From Actinomycetes bacterium (GTDB taxonomy: Bacteria > Actinomycetota > Actinomycetes > Actinomycetales > Microbacteriaceae), in NCBI GenBank assembly GCA_023431405.1, contig JAEYVZ010000017.1, positions 1 through 36,804 of the forward strand: 36,804 nucleotides of DNA. Reading direction: 5' to 3'. The notes beneath the pieces are model-generated. The model saw nothing but the letters and a program-made list of their open reading frames with translations, searched no databases and was not told the origin of the DNA. Shown piece after piece: positions 14,403 to 21,950 of the stretch (positions within the stretch are counted from its first letter, which is position 1; every line of letters begins with the position of its first letter). Made by a program: the position numbers and the translations under genes.

Positions 14403-16909
14403 GGCTTCGATGATTCCGGATGCGGCACCAGTTCGTCGAACTGCGCGAGCACCTCGGCCGTGTACTCCGCGACATCGAGGTGCGTGGGAGGCACGGCGCC
14501 CGCCAGGAACGACCGCATGCCGTTCGCGAGCGCCGCGTCGTCGCGGGCGACGATATGCATCTGGTCTCCCGGCAGCGCCCCCTGCGCCGACCCGAATGCG
14601 GTGGTCACGATGGGAAGCGCGAGCTGCGCGGCCTCGATCAGCACCATGGGCTGGCCTTCGTAGTCGCTTGAGAGAACGAAGCAGTCGCATGCGCGCATGA
14701 TCGAGATGGGGTCGGACTGAGGACCCGTCAGGAACACCGCATGCCCGAGACCGGCATCGTCGACCTGTCGCGCAAGCTCTCCCGCGAGCGGTCCGCCGCC
14801 GACGATGAACAGCTGCGTCGAGGGGTCGTCCGCGTGCACCTGGCCGAAGGCGCGGATGAGCCGAGCATGGTTCTTCTCCGTCGAAAGACGCCCGACGGTC
14901 ACGAAGCGCCGCACGCCCGGCTCCGTGAGTGCGAGCTCCCACGGGGCGGGTTCGGTGTCGATCTCGGTGTCGCTGTCGCTGTCGCTGTCGCTGTCGGGGG
15001 AGGTGTCGGCCGAAGGGGCGGAGCCGATGGCGTCCGGGAGGTTCCGCAGAGTCCGGAATCGGTCTGCCGGCGCATACTCGGCCAGTTCCGCGCGATTGAG
15101 CTCTGTGAGCGCGGGAGACACCGACACGAGCTGGTCGTAGGCGCGGTACATGGTGAAGACGCGCCCGAGCGAATGGAGGAACGGCTGGCGTCCGGCCACC
15201 GTGCGCTCACGGTCGGCGGCCATCTCGTTGTGAAGCCAGATCGCTCGGACCGCGCGGGGCGAGTGCAGCATCAGATGAGCCCAGAACGGGCTGTACCCGC
15301 TGAAGTCGGCGACCCAGTCGAACTTCGCCGAGCCGAAGATGCGCACCCATTCGTCGTGCCAGAGCTGCCGGTGACCGAATCGGCGGTGAGCGCGGAGGGG
15401 ATCCGTGCTGCGGTCGGCGACGCGGCGGAGGATCTGGCGCGCCTTCAATCCGTTCATGCCGCCCAGCCGGAAGACCTGCCGGATGCCGGGATCGAGACGC
15501 TTCTGGTTTCGACGCGTCGTCTCGCCGCGAGGGAAGGCCATGAGGGCCGTCACGTCGTATTTCGATCGATCGAGCGAGTTGAGGAGGTTCACCGCGGAGG
15601 TCGTGATGCCGTTCATACGGATTCCGCCGATGTAGAACAGCAGACGCGTGCGGCCGTCGTTCGCCGCGGGGCGCACCCGGTACCCGTCGGTGCGGCCGCG
15701 GAAGACGATGTCGATGACGCGCTGGGTGGCGTGCCCGTCTTCGTAAGGGGTGAAGCGCTCCGCCCAGTGCGCGTAGCGCGGATGCCGCGGGGAGGAAGGA
15801 GCCATGAGCGCGCCGAGCTCGCGCCCGAGCTGCTCAGGGTCGGTGTGCACCGGCCCGGGCAGTTCGTCCACGGGCATGTACGTACCGCGCTCTGCGCTGT
15901 ACTCGTCGCTGTCGGGAACGAGGAAGCCGACGGGACGGCCGGTGGCGAGGAAGTCGAAGAAGATCGAGGAGTAGTCGGTGACCAGGGCGTCGGCGGCGCC
16001 CAACAGCACATTGGTGGGTGTCGCATTGGGAATGAGGAGGCGGCGGAGAGCGGGCACCTCACGCGCGAGATCGTGCACCACCTGGTGGGTCTTCACCAGC
16101 ACGACGACCTCGTCGCCGAGCGTCTCCTGAAGTCGCGTGGCCTGGTCGGCGAGATGCGCGAGGTCTGCGACCGGCGACTGGAACGAGCTTCCGCGCCAGG
16201 TGGGCGCGAACAGCACGATCCGCCGGTCCCCGAGCTCGGTCGACAGGGCGGCACCGAGGTCGGTTCGCACCCGGTCTCGGTCAGCGGCGGTGAGCACCTG
16301 GCGGTCGATGCGAGGGTAGCCCTCTTCGATGATGCGCCCTCGGAACACGTTCCTCAGCTGGTACGCGTTCTCGTACATCACCTCGGTCATGAACGGGTTA
16401 GCCGAGAGGAGGAAGTCTGCCCCGAGCAGGTTCCGAAGCGTATTGGCCGACTCGATCGCCCCACCGGGCATGTCGAAGCCCATGAGCTTCAGGGGGGTGC
16501 CGTGCCACGTGTTGAGATACACCTGGCCCGCTCGCTTGCCGAACGCGGGCGGGAAGGTCGCGTTGTTGACGAGGTAGCCGGCGGTGGAGACGGCCCGCCA
16601 GTAGCCGTATCCTCCGCGCCGTACCACGCGCACGTTCTTGTGGTGAGCGAATTCCTGCCGAAGCGCCTCAGCGGCTTGATTGTCGCTCAACGCCCAGATG
16701 TGCTCGAGGTCGGCGAACTCGGGGTCGGCGAGCAGTGCCCGGAAGATCGCTTCGGGGTTGCACAGTGCGCCGTTGCCGGCGAACGACTCGTACACCACGG
16801 TGCGCGGCCGGATGGGGAGCTGCCGAGCGATGGCCACCTGCTCAGCCGCCAGGATTCGCGTCACGCGGCGGATGTGGGGGGAAAGGGCCTTCGGCAGACG
16901 GAGGGGCAT
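14399..16909 (-). CDS. fused glycerophosphotransferase (TagF-type) and GT4 glycosyltransferase
   Basis: An 836-residue two-domain protein. Residues ~20-410 are a CDP-glycerol glycerophosphotransferase domain: F-A-G-N-G-A-L-C-N-P, W-H-G-T-P-L-K-L-M-G-F near 155, V-T-D-Y-S-S-I-F-F-D-F near 320. Residues ~420-836 are a GT-B glycosyltransferase of family 4: G-G-I-R-M-N-G-I near the start, V-G-R-L-S-T-E-K-N-H, and the E-x7-E motif in Y-E-G-Q-P-M-V-L-I-E-A. Between the two GT4 lobes, at about 638-653, lies an Asp-Ser/Asp-Thr/Glu run. The ATG at 16909 was chosen because the upstream frame overlaps the acyltransferase gene and has shadow composition. One chain may add both sugar and alditol phosphate to a wall polymer. 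Confidence 0.85.
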   Translation of the reverse strand: MPLRLPKALSPHIRRVTRILAAEQVAIARQLPIRPRTVVYESFAGNGALCNPEAIFRALLADPEFADLEHIWALSDNQAAEALRQEFAHHKNVRVVRRGGYGYWRAVSTAGYLVNNATFPPAFGKRAGQVYLNTWHGTPLKLMGFDMPGGAIESANTLRNLLGADFLLSANPFMTEVMYENAYQLRNVFRGRIIEEGYPRIDRQVLTAADRDRVRTDLGAALSTELGDRRIVLFAPTWRGSSFQSPVADLAHLADQATRLQETLGDEVVVLVKTHQVVHDLAREVPALRRLLIPNATPTNVLLGAADALVTDYSSIFFDFLATGRPVGFLVPDSDEYSAERGTYMPVDELPGPVHTDPEQLGRELGALMAPSSPRHPRYAHWAERFTPYEDGHATQRVIDIVFRGRTDGYRVRPAANDGRTRLLFYIGGIRMNGITTSAVNLLNSLDRSKYDVTALMAFPRGETTRRNQKRLDPGIRQVFRLGGMNGLKARQILRRVADRSTDPLRAHRRFGHRQLWHDEWVRIFGSAKFDWVADFSGYSPFWAHLMLHSPRAVRAIWLHNEMAADRERTVAGRQPFLHSLGRVFTMYRAYDQLVSVSPALTELNRAELAEYAPADRFRTLRNLPDAIGSAPSADTSPDSDSDSDSDTEIDTEPAPWELALTEPGVRRFVTVGRLSTEKNHARLIRAFGQVHADDPSTQLFIVGGGPLAGELARQVDDAGLGHAVFLTGPQSDPISIMRACDCFVLSSDYEGQPMVLIEAAQLALPIVTTAFGSAQGALPGDQMHIVARDDAALANGMRSFLAGAVPPTHLDVAEYTAEVLAQFDELVPHPESSKP
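14968..14997 (-). repeat. in-frame hexanucleotide repeat encoding Asp-Ser pairs
   Basis: Four copies of TGTCGC and one TGTCGG run head to tail on the plus strand, encoding alternating Asp-Ser on the minus strand. A six-base unit changes length by two residues per slip without breaking the frame, so the interlobe linker of the GT4 domain could vary between strains. Confidence 0.85.
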
Positions 16910-16937
16910 GGAGTTGCGGCGTGCTCTCGTTCGGAAA

Positions 16938-18080
16938 TCAGGTGGCGATCTCGCCGGCGCGGCGGCGCGCGCGTGCGGCGACGGCGCGGTGGACGCGTCG
17001 GGCGACCTGATGAATCCTAGCCTCGACCGCCTGATAGAAGCCCCAGGCCACCAGCAGGCACAGCGGAATCCCGAGGAGGCCGATGATCGGCCAGTTCTCC
17101 GAGCCGATGGCGAACGCGAACGTGGCGAGGATCGGCACATGGATGAGATAGAGACTGAAGGAGATGCGGCCGAGCCATTGCATCACGCGGGTCTCGAAGA
17201 ACCGCACCGCCGGTCGCCAGGCGAGGCTCACCAGCACGACCCCGGCGGCGCCCGGAGCCGCCAGAGCCCACAGCGCGTTGCTGAGCTCACTGCCGCTGGG
17301 GGCGATGGGGCGCGCGAGCCAGCTCGCGATGAGCAGGAGGACGCTTCCGGTGGCCAGAAGCGGCATGAACCAGCGCGACCGCGGTCGCTGCACCCATTCG
17401 AGGAGGTCCGGCATGCGCGCGGCCATGATCGTTCCCATGAGGAAGATCGGGAAGTAGAGCAGGTCGCTCTGCTCGAAGATGCGTCCGGCGAGGCTGAGGG
17501 CGCAGCAGATGAGCACGGCCGCCAGCGCCCAGCGTCGGATGAGGAGGGCCAGGGCGGTCGCGAACGGAAGGAGGATCGAGTAGACGAGCTCCCAGTGCAA
17601 CGACCAGAGCGGGTTGTTCAGCGGATACTGCCGGGGAACCAGCGACGCCTGAGCGAGGAAGGCGGGCCACGTCACTTCGGTCGCGTGCGTGTCCGCCATC
17701 CACGAGTCGACGGGCATCGTCGAGACGTCGCGGGGGACGAGCAGGATCAGGATGCTGCTGAGGATCAGCGCCGCGATCACCGGCCCGTACAAGCGCACCA
17801 CGCGCGCGGAGAGGAAGCCCATCCAGGAGAAGCCGGGGCGGAAGACCGGCAGCACGACGACGAGCCCTGACAGCACGAAGAAGACCAGCACGGCTTCGTT
17901 CCCCGCCGTCAGGATCTTCGCCGGTGACTGGGAGATCCACACCCAGATGACGCTCCCTTCCAACCATGGGCGAGCGATCAGCAGCCAGTGGTGGAGCAGG
18001 ACGATCATCGCGGCGAGGCCGCGAAGGCCGTCGAGGCTGCGGATGCGTCCGTCGGGTCGGGGTGGGGGAGTCGATACCAT
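16938..18080 (-). CDS. acyltransferase-3 family membrane protein
   Basis: A 380-residue polytopic protein with about ten membrane helices. The N-terminal R-S-L-D-G-L-R-G-L-A-A and the following L-L-H-H-W supply the catalytic-type arginine/histidine signature of the family. L-W-S-L-H-W-E-L-V-Y-S is the conserved second element. These enzymes transfer acetyl, succinyl or longer acyl groups to extracytoplasmic glycans. The position before a fused wall-polymer transferase suggests modification of that glycopolymer. The ATG at 18080 has TAGCGT eight bases upstream. The open frame that runs further, to 18845, is a shadow of the maltokinase gene. Confidence 0.85.
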   Translation of the reverse strand: MVSTPPPRPDGRIRSLDGLRGLAAMIVLLHHWLLIARPWLEGSVIWVWISQSPAKILTAGNEAVLVFFVLSGLVVVLPVFRPGFSWMGFLSARVVRLYGPVIAALILSSILILLVPRDVSTMPVDSWMADTHATEVTWPAFLAQASLVPRQYPLNNPLWSLHWELVYSILLPFATALALLIRRWALAAVLICCALSLAGRIFEQSDLLYFPIFLMGTIMAARMPDLLEWVQRPRSRWFMPLLATGSVLLLIASWLARPIAPSGSELSNALWALAAPGAAGVVLVSLAWRPAVRFFETRVMQWLGRISFSLYLIHVPILATFAFAIGSENWPIIGLLGIPLCLLVAWGFYQAVEARIHQVARRVHRAVAARARRRAGEIAT

Positions 18081-18088
18081 CGCCCTAC

Positions 18089-18094
18089 ACGCTA
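18089..18094 (-). promoter_or_regulatory. leaderless-type -10 hexamer of the acyltransferase
   Basis: TAGCGT on the minus strand, eight bases before the ATG at 18080, with no Shine-Dalgarno sequence between them. Confidence 0.5.
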
Positions 18095-18114
18095 ACGAGT
18101 GCACCGCTGGGGAG

Positions 18115-19476
18115 TCACTGGGTACGAATCCGGCCTGGTTGTGTGGTAGTGACGAGCCGCGCGATGGCCCCGAGGGGGATCGGAAGCCAGTCGGGCCGGT
18201 TGCGTGCCTCGTAGATCGCCTCGTACACGGCCTTGTCGAGTTCGAACGCGTCGAGCAGAGGACCGGTGGCAGGTTCCCCCATGCGGTGCTCGTAGCCACC
18301 GAGGAAGGAGCGCCGGGCGCTGCGAGCCCACTCGGCCATCTCCTCACGGGGGCGTTCTCGGTCGAGCGAGGCGGCCACGTAGTCGAATGACCGCAGCATC
18401 CCGGCGATGTCCCGCACCGCAGAGTCGGGACGGCGTCGTTCCTCCATGGGGCGCATGGGTTCGCCTTCGAAGTCGACGAGCACCCAGCCTCGGCCGGGGG
18501 CCTGGAGCACCTGCCCGAGGTGGTAATCGCCGTGGATCCGCTGCAGCGCGGGCCATACGGTGCCGAGAGCGAGCGCGTACACCTTGGCGATGTCCTCGCG
18601 GTGCTGCGCGACCCCCGGTACCTCGGCCGAGGCGATCGCGAGTCGTCGCTCCCACGCGGCGACGACGCGCGACTGGGCGGCCCCATCGGACGGCACGGTC
18701 GGGAACAGCGTCGCCAGGCTCGCGTGCACATCGGCTGTCGCGGCGCCCAAGGCGTGGGCGGCGGCGGCGAACGATCGTCCTTCCCGCGCGGCGGTCCGCG
18801 CGACGCGCCAGGCGTCTTCCACCCCCGGGAGGAACTCCTGCGCATACGCGAGCGATCCGGTCACGTGGGCCGACGCGGGCGGCGCGGACTCCCACGCGGC
18901 TTCGATGTGCCCGACAGACCGCGCGATGTGCGGAGAGCCGGCATGCGCGAGCGCGGTCTGGAGCTCGATGTCGGGGTTGAGTCCTGCGTGCAGCTGCCGG
19001 AACACCTTGCAGATGACGGGCCCGCCGTTCTCCGGCCGGAAGATCACCGACGTGTTCGACTGCTCCCCGGAAAGGACGGATGCCTCGACGGCGGGTGCGT
19101 CCGCGATGGCGGAGCCGTCGTGCAACACCGTCGCACCGCTCCCGGGCCCCCGCGCCGCTGTGACGCCGCGGAACAACGCGGTGGTGAACGCCCGGTCGTA
19201 CGGGCCGTCGATCACGACCCGCCCGTCGTCGGTGGTTTCGATGATGTGGTCGGGATCGATGTGGTCGCCGGGCGGTCGGGTGACGATCGGGACCTGGTAC
19301 GTCACGGCGGGTGAGGTGCTCTCGTCGACGACGATCAGGATCTCCGCGTCGACTTCGGGGTCGTTCGTGGTGACCGGGAGTCTCGTGAGGAGTCGGAGCC
19401 TCGGCTCAGAGAGTTTCGATGCATACCAGCGCTGCTGTGCCATCCATCCGGCGAGGCACGTCAGCGTGCTGTCCAT
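18115..19476 (-). CDS. maltokinase-like phosphotransferase
   Basis: A 453-residue protein of the aminoglycoside-phosphotransferase/kinase fold, the usual length for Mak/Pep2 maltokinases. The N-terminal cap begins W-M-A-Q-Q-R-W-Y-A-S-K, the family signature. The catalytic loop is H-G-D-Y-H-L-G-Q, and the Mg-binding D-F-E-G-E-P follows. Maltokinase makes maltose 1-phosphate from maltose and ATP for the GlgE alpha-glucan pathway. Its usual partners treS, glgE and glgB are not in this window. The ATG at 19476 has TACGCT six bases upstream. The upstream frame is shadow. Confidence 0.85.
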   Translation of the reverse strand: MDSTLTCLAGWMAQQRWYASKLSEPRLRLLTRLPVTTNDPEVDAEILIVVDESTSPAVTYQVPIVTRPPGDHIDPDHIIETTDDGRVVIDGPYDRAFTTALFRGVTAARGPGSGATVLHDGSAIADAPAVEASVLSGEQSNTSVIFRPENGGPVICKVFRQLHAGLNPDIELQTALAHAGSPHIARSVGHIEAAWESAPPASAHVTGSLAYAQEFLPGVEDAWRVARTAAREGRSFAAAAHALGAATADVHASLATLFPTVPSDGAAQSRVVAAWERRLAIASAEVPGVAQHREDIAKVYALALGTVWPALQRIHGDYHLGQVLQAPGRGWVLVDFEGEPMRPMEERRRPDSAVRDIAGMLRSFDYVAASLDRERPREEMAEWARSARRSFLGGYEHRMGEPATGPLLDAFELDKAVYEAIYEARNRPDWLPIPLGAIARLVTTTQPGRIRTQ

Positions 19477-19482
19477 CCATCG

Positions 19483-19488
19483 AGCGTA
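19483..19488 (-). promoter_or_regulatory. leaderless-type -10 hexamer of the maltokinase gene
   Basis: TACGCT on the minus strand, exactly six bases before the ATG at 19476. An out-of-frame ATG lies in the spacer and supports reading from the first transcribed base instead of scanning a leader. Confidence 0.6.
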
Positions 19489-19522
19489 TTGCCGGACCGT
19501 CGCGGTGTCGAGAAAGCGAGGG

Positions 19523-19744
19523 TCAGAGGTGTGATGAGAGCGCGAAGATCCCGGCCACGGCGGAGGCGACCGCCAGAAGCAGCGCGACGGCGATGAGGGC
19601 GCCGTGTACGCGGAGGAACCGTGTCGCGGCGCCGGCCTCATCGCGGGCTCTCGGGTCTGCCGCGACCCGCGCGTAGAACCGCGGCCAGACGACCGCGTTG
19701 AACGCGGCGTTCGCGAACAGAAGAGTGATGAGCAGTCCAGTCAC
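19523..19744 (-). CDS. SCO4848-like small membrane protein
   Basis: A 73-residue protein with two membrane helices (about residues 4-22 and 45-69) joined by a charged loop. The V-V-W-P-R-F-Y and later R-V-H-G-A-L-I elements match the actinobacterial SCO4848 membrane-protein family, whose role is unknown. It starts with GTG at 19744, preceded at six bases by TAGGCT. It is monocistronic by this reading, with 46 bases to the maltokinase gene. Confidence 0.75.
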   Translation of the reverse strand: MTGLLITLLFANAAFNAVVWPRFYARVAADPRARDEAGAATRFLRVHGALIAVALLLAVASAVAGIFALSSHL

Positions 19745-19750
19745 GTGACG

Positions 19751-19756
19751 AGCCTA
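19751..19756 (-). promoter_or_regulatory. leaderless-type -10 hexamer of the SCO4848-like gene
   Basis: TAGGCT on the minus strand, six bases before the GTG at 19744. No Shine-Dalgarno sequence intervenes. Confidence 0.6.
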
Positions 19757-19823
19757 TCCACGGAGGGGGGGGCGAACTTCGCTCGATCCCGCGCCTGGTT
19801 CCCTCGATTCGGAGTGCGCACGG

Positions 19824-19835
19824 CGCTTTAAAGCG
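19824..19835. promoter_or_regulatory. 12-bp palindrome upstream of the XRE regulator
   Basis: CGCTTTAAAGCG is a perfect palindrome in the 155-base divergent gap, 64 bases before the XRE start. AT-centred palindromes of this size are typical operators for XRE dimers, so self-regulation is possible. A further inverted repeat, GCGGCG (19861-19866) with CGCCGC (19875-19880), lies closer to the gene and could form a hairpin in the transcript. Confidence 0.45.
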
Positions 19836-19899
19836 TAGGTGATAAACCTCATGGATGTAAGCGGCGTGCTGTTGCGCCGCTGGTGCGCAGGCTGGGAGC

Positions 19900-20208
19900 A
19901 TGTCTGAAGCGCGCTCCCGAGCATCGGCTCACGTGGGTCAATTGGTACGTTCTCTGCGTGACAGTCAGAGCATCAGTCGGAAGACACTCGCGGAGCGCGC
20001 CGATCTCGACGTGTCCCATCTCGCGCGGATCGAGAACGGCCAGGGCAACCCGACGCTGTACGTGATGATCCAGCTCGCGACAGCGCTCGACGTGGCTCCG
20101 GAGGAGTTCGTGAAGGGGCTCGGGGCCGACGACCTGCCGCCGAACCTCAAACCCTACTCGGAGGCGGACTTCCGCCGTGAGCTTCGGCGGCGCAACTCCG
20201 TCGGCTGA
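19900..20208 (+). CDS. XRE-family helix-turn-helix regulator
   Basis: A 102-residue protein that is essentially one Cro/C1-type DNA-binding domain: L-V-R-S-L-R-D, then R-K-T-L-A-E-R-A-D-L-D-V-S-H-L-A-R-I-E-N-G at about residues 27-47. An acidic-then-basic tail of ~25 residues follows. No ligand or protease domain is present. Two control signals are possible: GGGAG very close to the ATG, or CAGGCT six bases upstream, a one-mismatch version of the leaderless hexamer found elsewhere here. The target is unknown; divergent or nearby genes are candidates. Confidence 0.85.
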   Translation: MSEARSRASAHVGQLVRSLRDSQSISRKTLAERADLDVSHLARIENGQGNPTLYVMIQLATALDVAPEEFVKGLGADDLPPNLKPYSEADFRRELRRRNSVG

Positions 20209-20229
20209 ACGGCGACACGGGATCGGCGC

Positions 20230-20457
20230 TTATTCGTCGTCTGCGTCGCCTGCGTGATCGGTCACGTGCCTCTCATCGATCGGAGCCGTCGGTTCAGCGG
20301 TGTAGGCGATCGTCTGCCGCGCAGGAACCTCGCCGAACAGCGGAATGTCGAGATCCGGTGCGGGCGGAAGGATCTCGGCCGGATCCGGCTCGAGAGGCTC
20401 GGAGGGGAGTCCGCCCCACTCCGTCGGTTCTTCGGGGCGATGCTGGAAGAGTCCCAT
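20230..20457 (-). CDS. small acidic, proline-rich hypothetical protein
   Basis: A 75-residue protein, rich in Pro, Glu and Asp, with no membrane segment or recognised domain. It starts M-G-L-F-Q-H-R-P-E-E-P-T-E-W-G-G-L-P, which reads like a short conserved docking segment, and the rest is probably disordered. The ATG at 20457 is preferred over one 36 bases upstream because GGAG lies close before it. Also, a CACAAT hexamer stands six bases upstream. The gene converges with the XRE gene, 21 bases apart. I believe similar short proteins occur in Microbacteriaceae, but no function is known to me. Confidence 0.6.
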   Translation of the reverse strand: MGLFQHRPEEPTEWGGLPSEPLEPDPAEILPPAPDLDIPLFGEVPARQTIAYTAEPTAPIDERHVTDHAGDADDE

Positions 20458-20502
20458 TGCTCCATTGTGCGCCGTTGCGGGCACAGATGGCACCGGGCGG
20501 CG

Positions 20503-20808
20503 TCACATCACGAATCGCCACACGTACTCCACGCCCGTATCGCCGCGGACCCAGCACAGCGTCATGACGAGATCGTCGAGGTCACTCCCGCACAGACACA
20601 GGTCGAAGGAGTCGCCGGGGGCGAGCTCGCCCCAGCGCTGGGTCGTGCCGTCGGAGCCGAACACACGCACGAAGCGTGCCGGTTCGCGACTGCGATTGAC
20701 GACGACGGGGTGCGTGTCCGACAGGCGGTCGATGTGCCACGGCACCTCATAGGCATGGGAGGGAAGCGGGCAGGGATGGGAGGGAGGAGGTCTCAGGGCG
20801 CTCAGCAT
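20503..20808 (-). CDS. hypothetical protein, about 101 residues
   Basis: I do not recognise this protein. Its 101 residues include a short Pro/His-rich N-terminus and then what looks like a beta-sandwich: H-P-V-V-V-N-R-S, F-V-R-V-F-G-S-D-G, W-G-E-L-A-P-G-D-S-F-D-L-C-L-C-G-S, and a final V-E-Y-V-W-R-F-V-M. Two nearby cysteines are present (C-L-C). No signal peptide or membrane helix is seen. The ATG at 20808 has TACCGT six bases upstream, which supports that start and argues that the gene is real. The open frame upstream to 21072 is a GC shadow. Confidence 0.6.
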   Translation of the reverse strand: MLSALRPPPSHPCPLPSHAYEVPWHIDRLSDTHPVVVNRSREPARFVRVFGSDGTTQRWGELAPGDSFDLCLCGSDLDDLVMTLCWVRGDTGVEYVWRFVM

Positions 20809-20814
20809 GCCCTC

Positions 20815-20820
20815 ACGGTA
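20815..20820 (-). promoter_or_regulatory. leaderless-type -10 hexamer of the 101-residue hypothetical gene
   Basis: TACCGT on the minus strand, six bases before the ATG at 20808. Confidence 0.5.
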
Positions 20821-20941
20821 GGCGCGGCGTCCGACACGGCAGGCCCTCGCCGGGCTGTGCGGAGCAGGCCTGTGGATCAACCCTGCGGAAATCGCGCGTG
20901 TGGAGGAGACGTGTCCGTGCGTGGGCGACCGACGGCCCCGC

Positions 20942-21895
20942 TCACGGCCGCCCGGATGCGCTGTCGCCCTCGGTGTCGAGCGCAGCGATCTCGACCGCAT
21001 CTCCGTCCGGCGCCGAGCGGCCGCGGCGGGACGCCGCCCGCGTGACGGATCTGCCCGCGCTGCCGACGGCATCCGTCACCGCGCCTCCGACCCGGCGTGC
21101 CGCACGGGCCATCGAATGCTCGAGGCGCGTGGCACCGGGCTTCGGTTCCAGGTCGGCCGGATACTCCCGCGGCGGCGCGCCGAAGGCGCGGTGCGACGTC
21201 ACCACGACACGACGACCGAGCAGGTGGTTGCCGGTCGCGCCCACCGCCGCTCCGACACCGAAGGGCAGGGCCTTGCCGAGCACCGATGCGCCTCCGGCGG
21301 CGGCGAACCGGCGAACGAACGCAGACTTCAGTCGGTCGACCAGCGGACCCATCGCGGCGCGGGGGAGTGACTTCGTGATGAGCTCGCCCCAGTATCGGTC
21401 ACGAGGCATCCCCTTCCCCGAGGCCTGCCTCGCCCACTGCGACACGAGGTCGACGCCTTCGGAGCCCAGCATGAGCGTGAGGACGAGCGCCCGCGCGCGG
21501 TCGGGGTTCTCGACGCGGATGCCGTGAAGTTCAGCCAGCGACTGGGCGAACAGGGCCGTCGCCTCGAGGAAGCCCACCGTCTCGACGCCGCTGAGCGCGA
21601 GCGTCATGCCCGTGCCGATGCCCGGCACGACGGCGGTCGCCCCGACGGCGGCGCCGCCGGTCGTCACCGCCGACAGATAGCGCCGCTCGAGGATTCGCAC
21701 GATGTGGGCGGTGTCGGCGTGCGGATGGCGCAGTCGCACGCTGCGCAGGTGTGCGATGACAGCGGGACGTTGCACGCCGAGCACCCTGTCAAGGAGGCGG
21801 ATCGCGAGAGGATGCTCCGCGGACCCTTCTGGGGGAAGCCCACCCGCCCAGGGCGAGCCGTCGGGAAGGGAGTCGATGCGATGCACGGTGCCCAT
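20942..21895 (-). CDS. EcsC-like protein
   Basis: A 317-residue protein with a soluble helical N-terminus. The hydrophobic Gly-rich segment G-G-A-A-V-G-A-T-A-V-V-P-G-I-G-T-G-M near residues 80-97 and a second such segment, G-G-A-S-V-L-G-K-A-L-P-F-G-V-G-A-A-V-G, near 215-233 are typical of the EcsC protein family. Both could insert in or lie on the membrane. A basic, Arg-rich tail follows. EcsC is named after a Bacillus ABC-transporter operon, but its activity is not known. The ATG at 21895 has TAGGAT nine bases upstream. No partner gene is adjacent: LicC-like is upstream on the same strand with a 55-base gap. Confidence 0.6.
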   Translation of the reverse strand: MGTVHRIDSLPDGSPWAGGLPPEGSAEHPLAIRLLDRVLGVQRPAVIAHLRSVRLRHPHADTAHIVRILERRYLSAVTTGGAAVGATAVVPGIGTGMTLALSGVETVGFLEATALFAQSLAELHGIRVENPDRARALVLTLMLGSEGVDLVSQWARQASGKGMPRDRYWGELITKSLPRAAMGPLVDRLKSAFVRRFAAAGGASVLGKALPFGVGAAVGATGNHLLGRRVVVTSHRAFGAPPREYPADLEPKPGATRLEHSMARAARRVGGAVTDAVGSAGRSVTRAASRRGRSAPDGDAVEIAALDTEGDSASGRP

Positions 21896-21904
21896 GTCAG
21901 GAGG

Positions 21905-21910
21905 ATCCTA
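21905..21910 (-). promoter_or_regulatory. candidate -10 hexamer of the EcsC-like gene
   Basis: TAGGAT on the minus strand, nine bases before the ATG at 21895, implying a leader of only two to three bases. A CCTCC in the spacer is the anti-sense of a ribosome site and does not help initiation. Confidence 0.4.
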
Positions 21911-21950
21911 GGGACAGGGGCTGAGGGTGCGCTGTGACCGCGGACGGACG

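Noticed and set aside
14741..17020. A 759-codon plus-strand open frame opposite the TagF-GT4 gene
   Set aside because: Its product is Arg/Glu/Val-rich with no recognisable fold. High GC content leaves the opposite frame open. The minus strand shows strong family motifs.
20809..20941. Possible small gene between the 101-residue hypothetical and the EcsC-like gene
   Set aside because: No frame here has a supported start and a protein-like composition.
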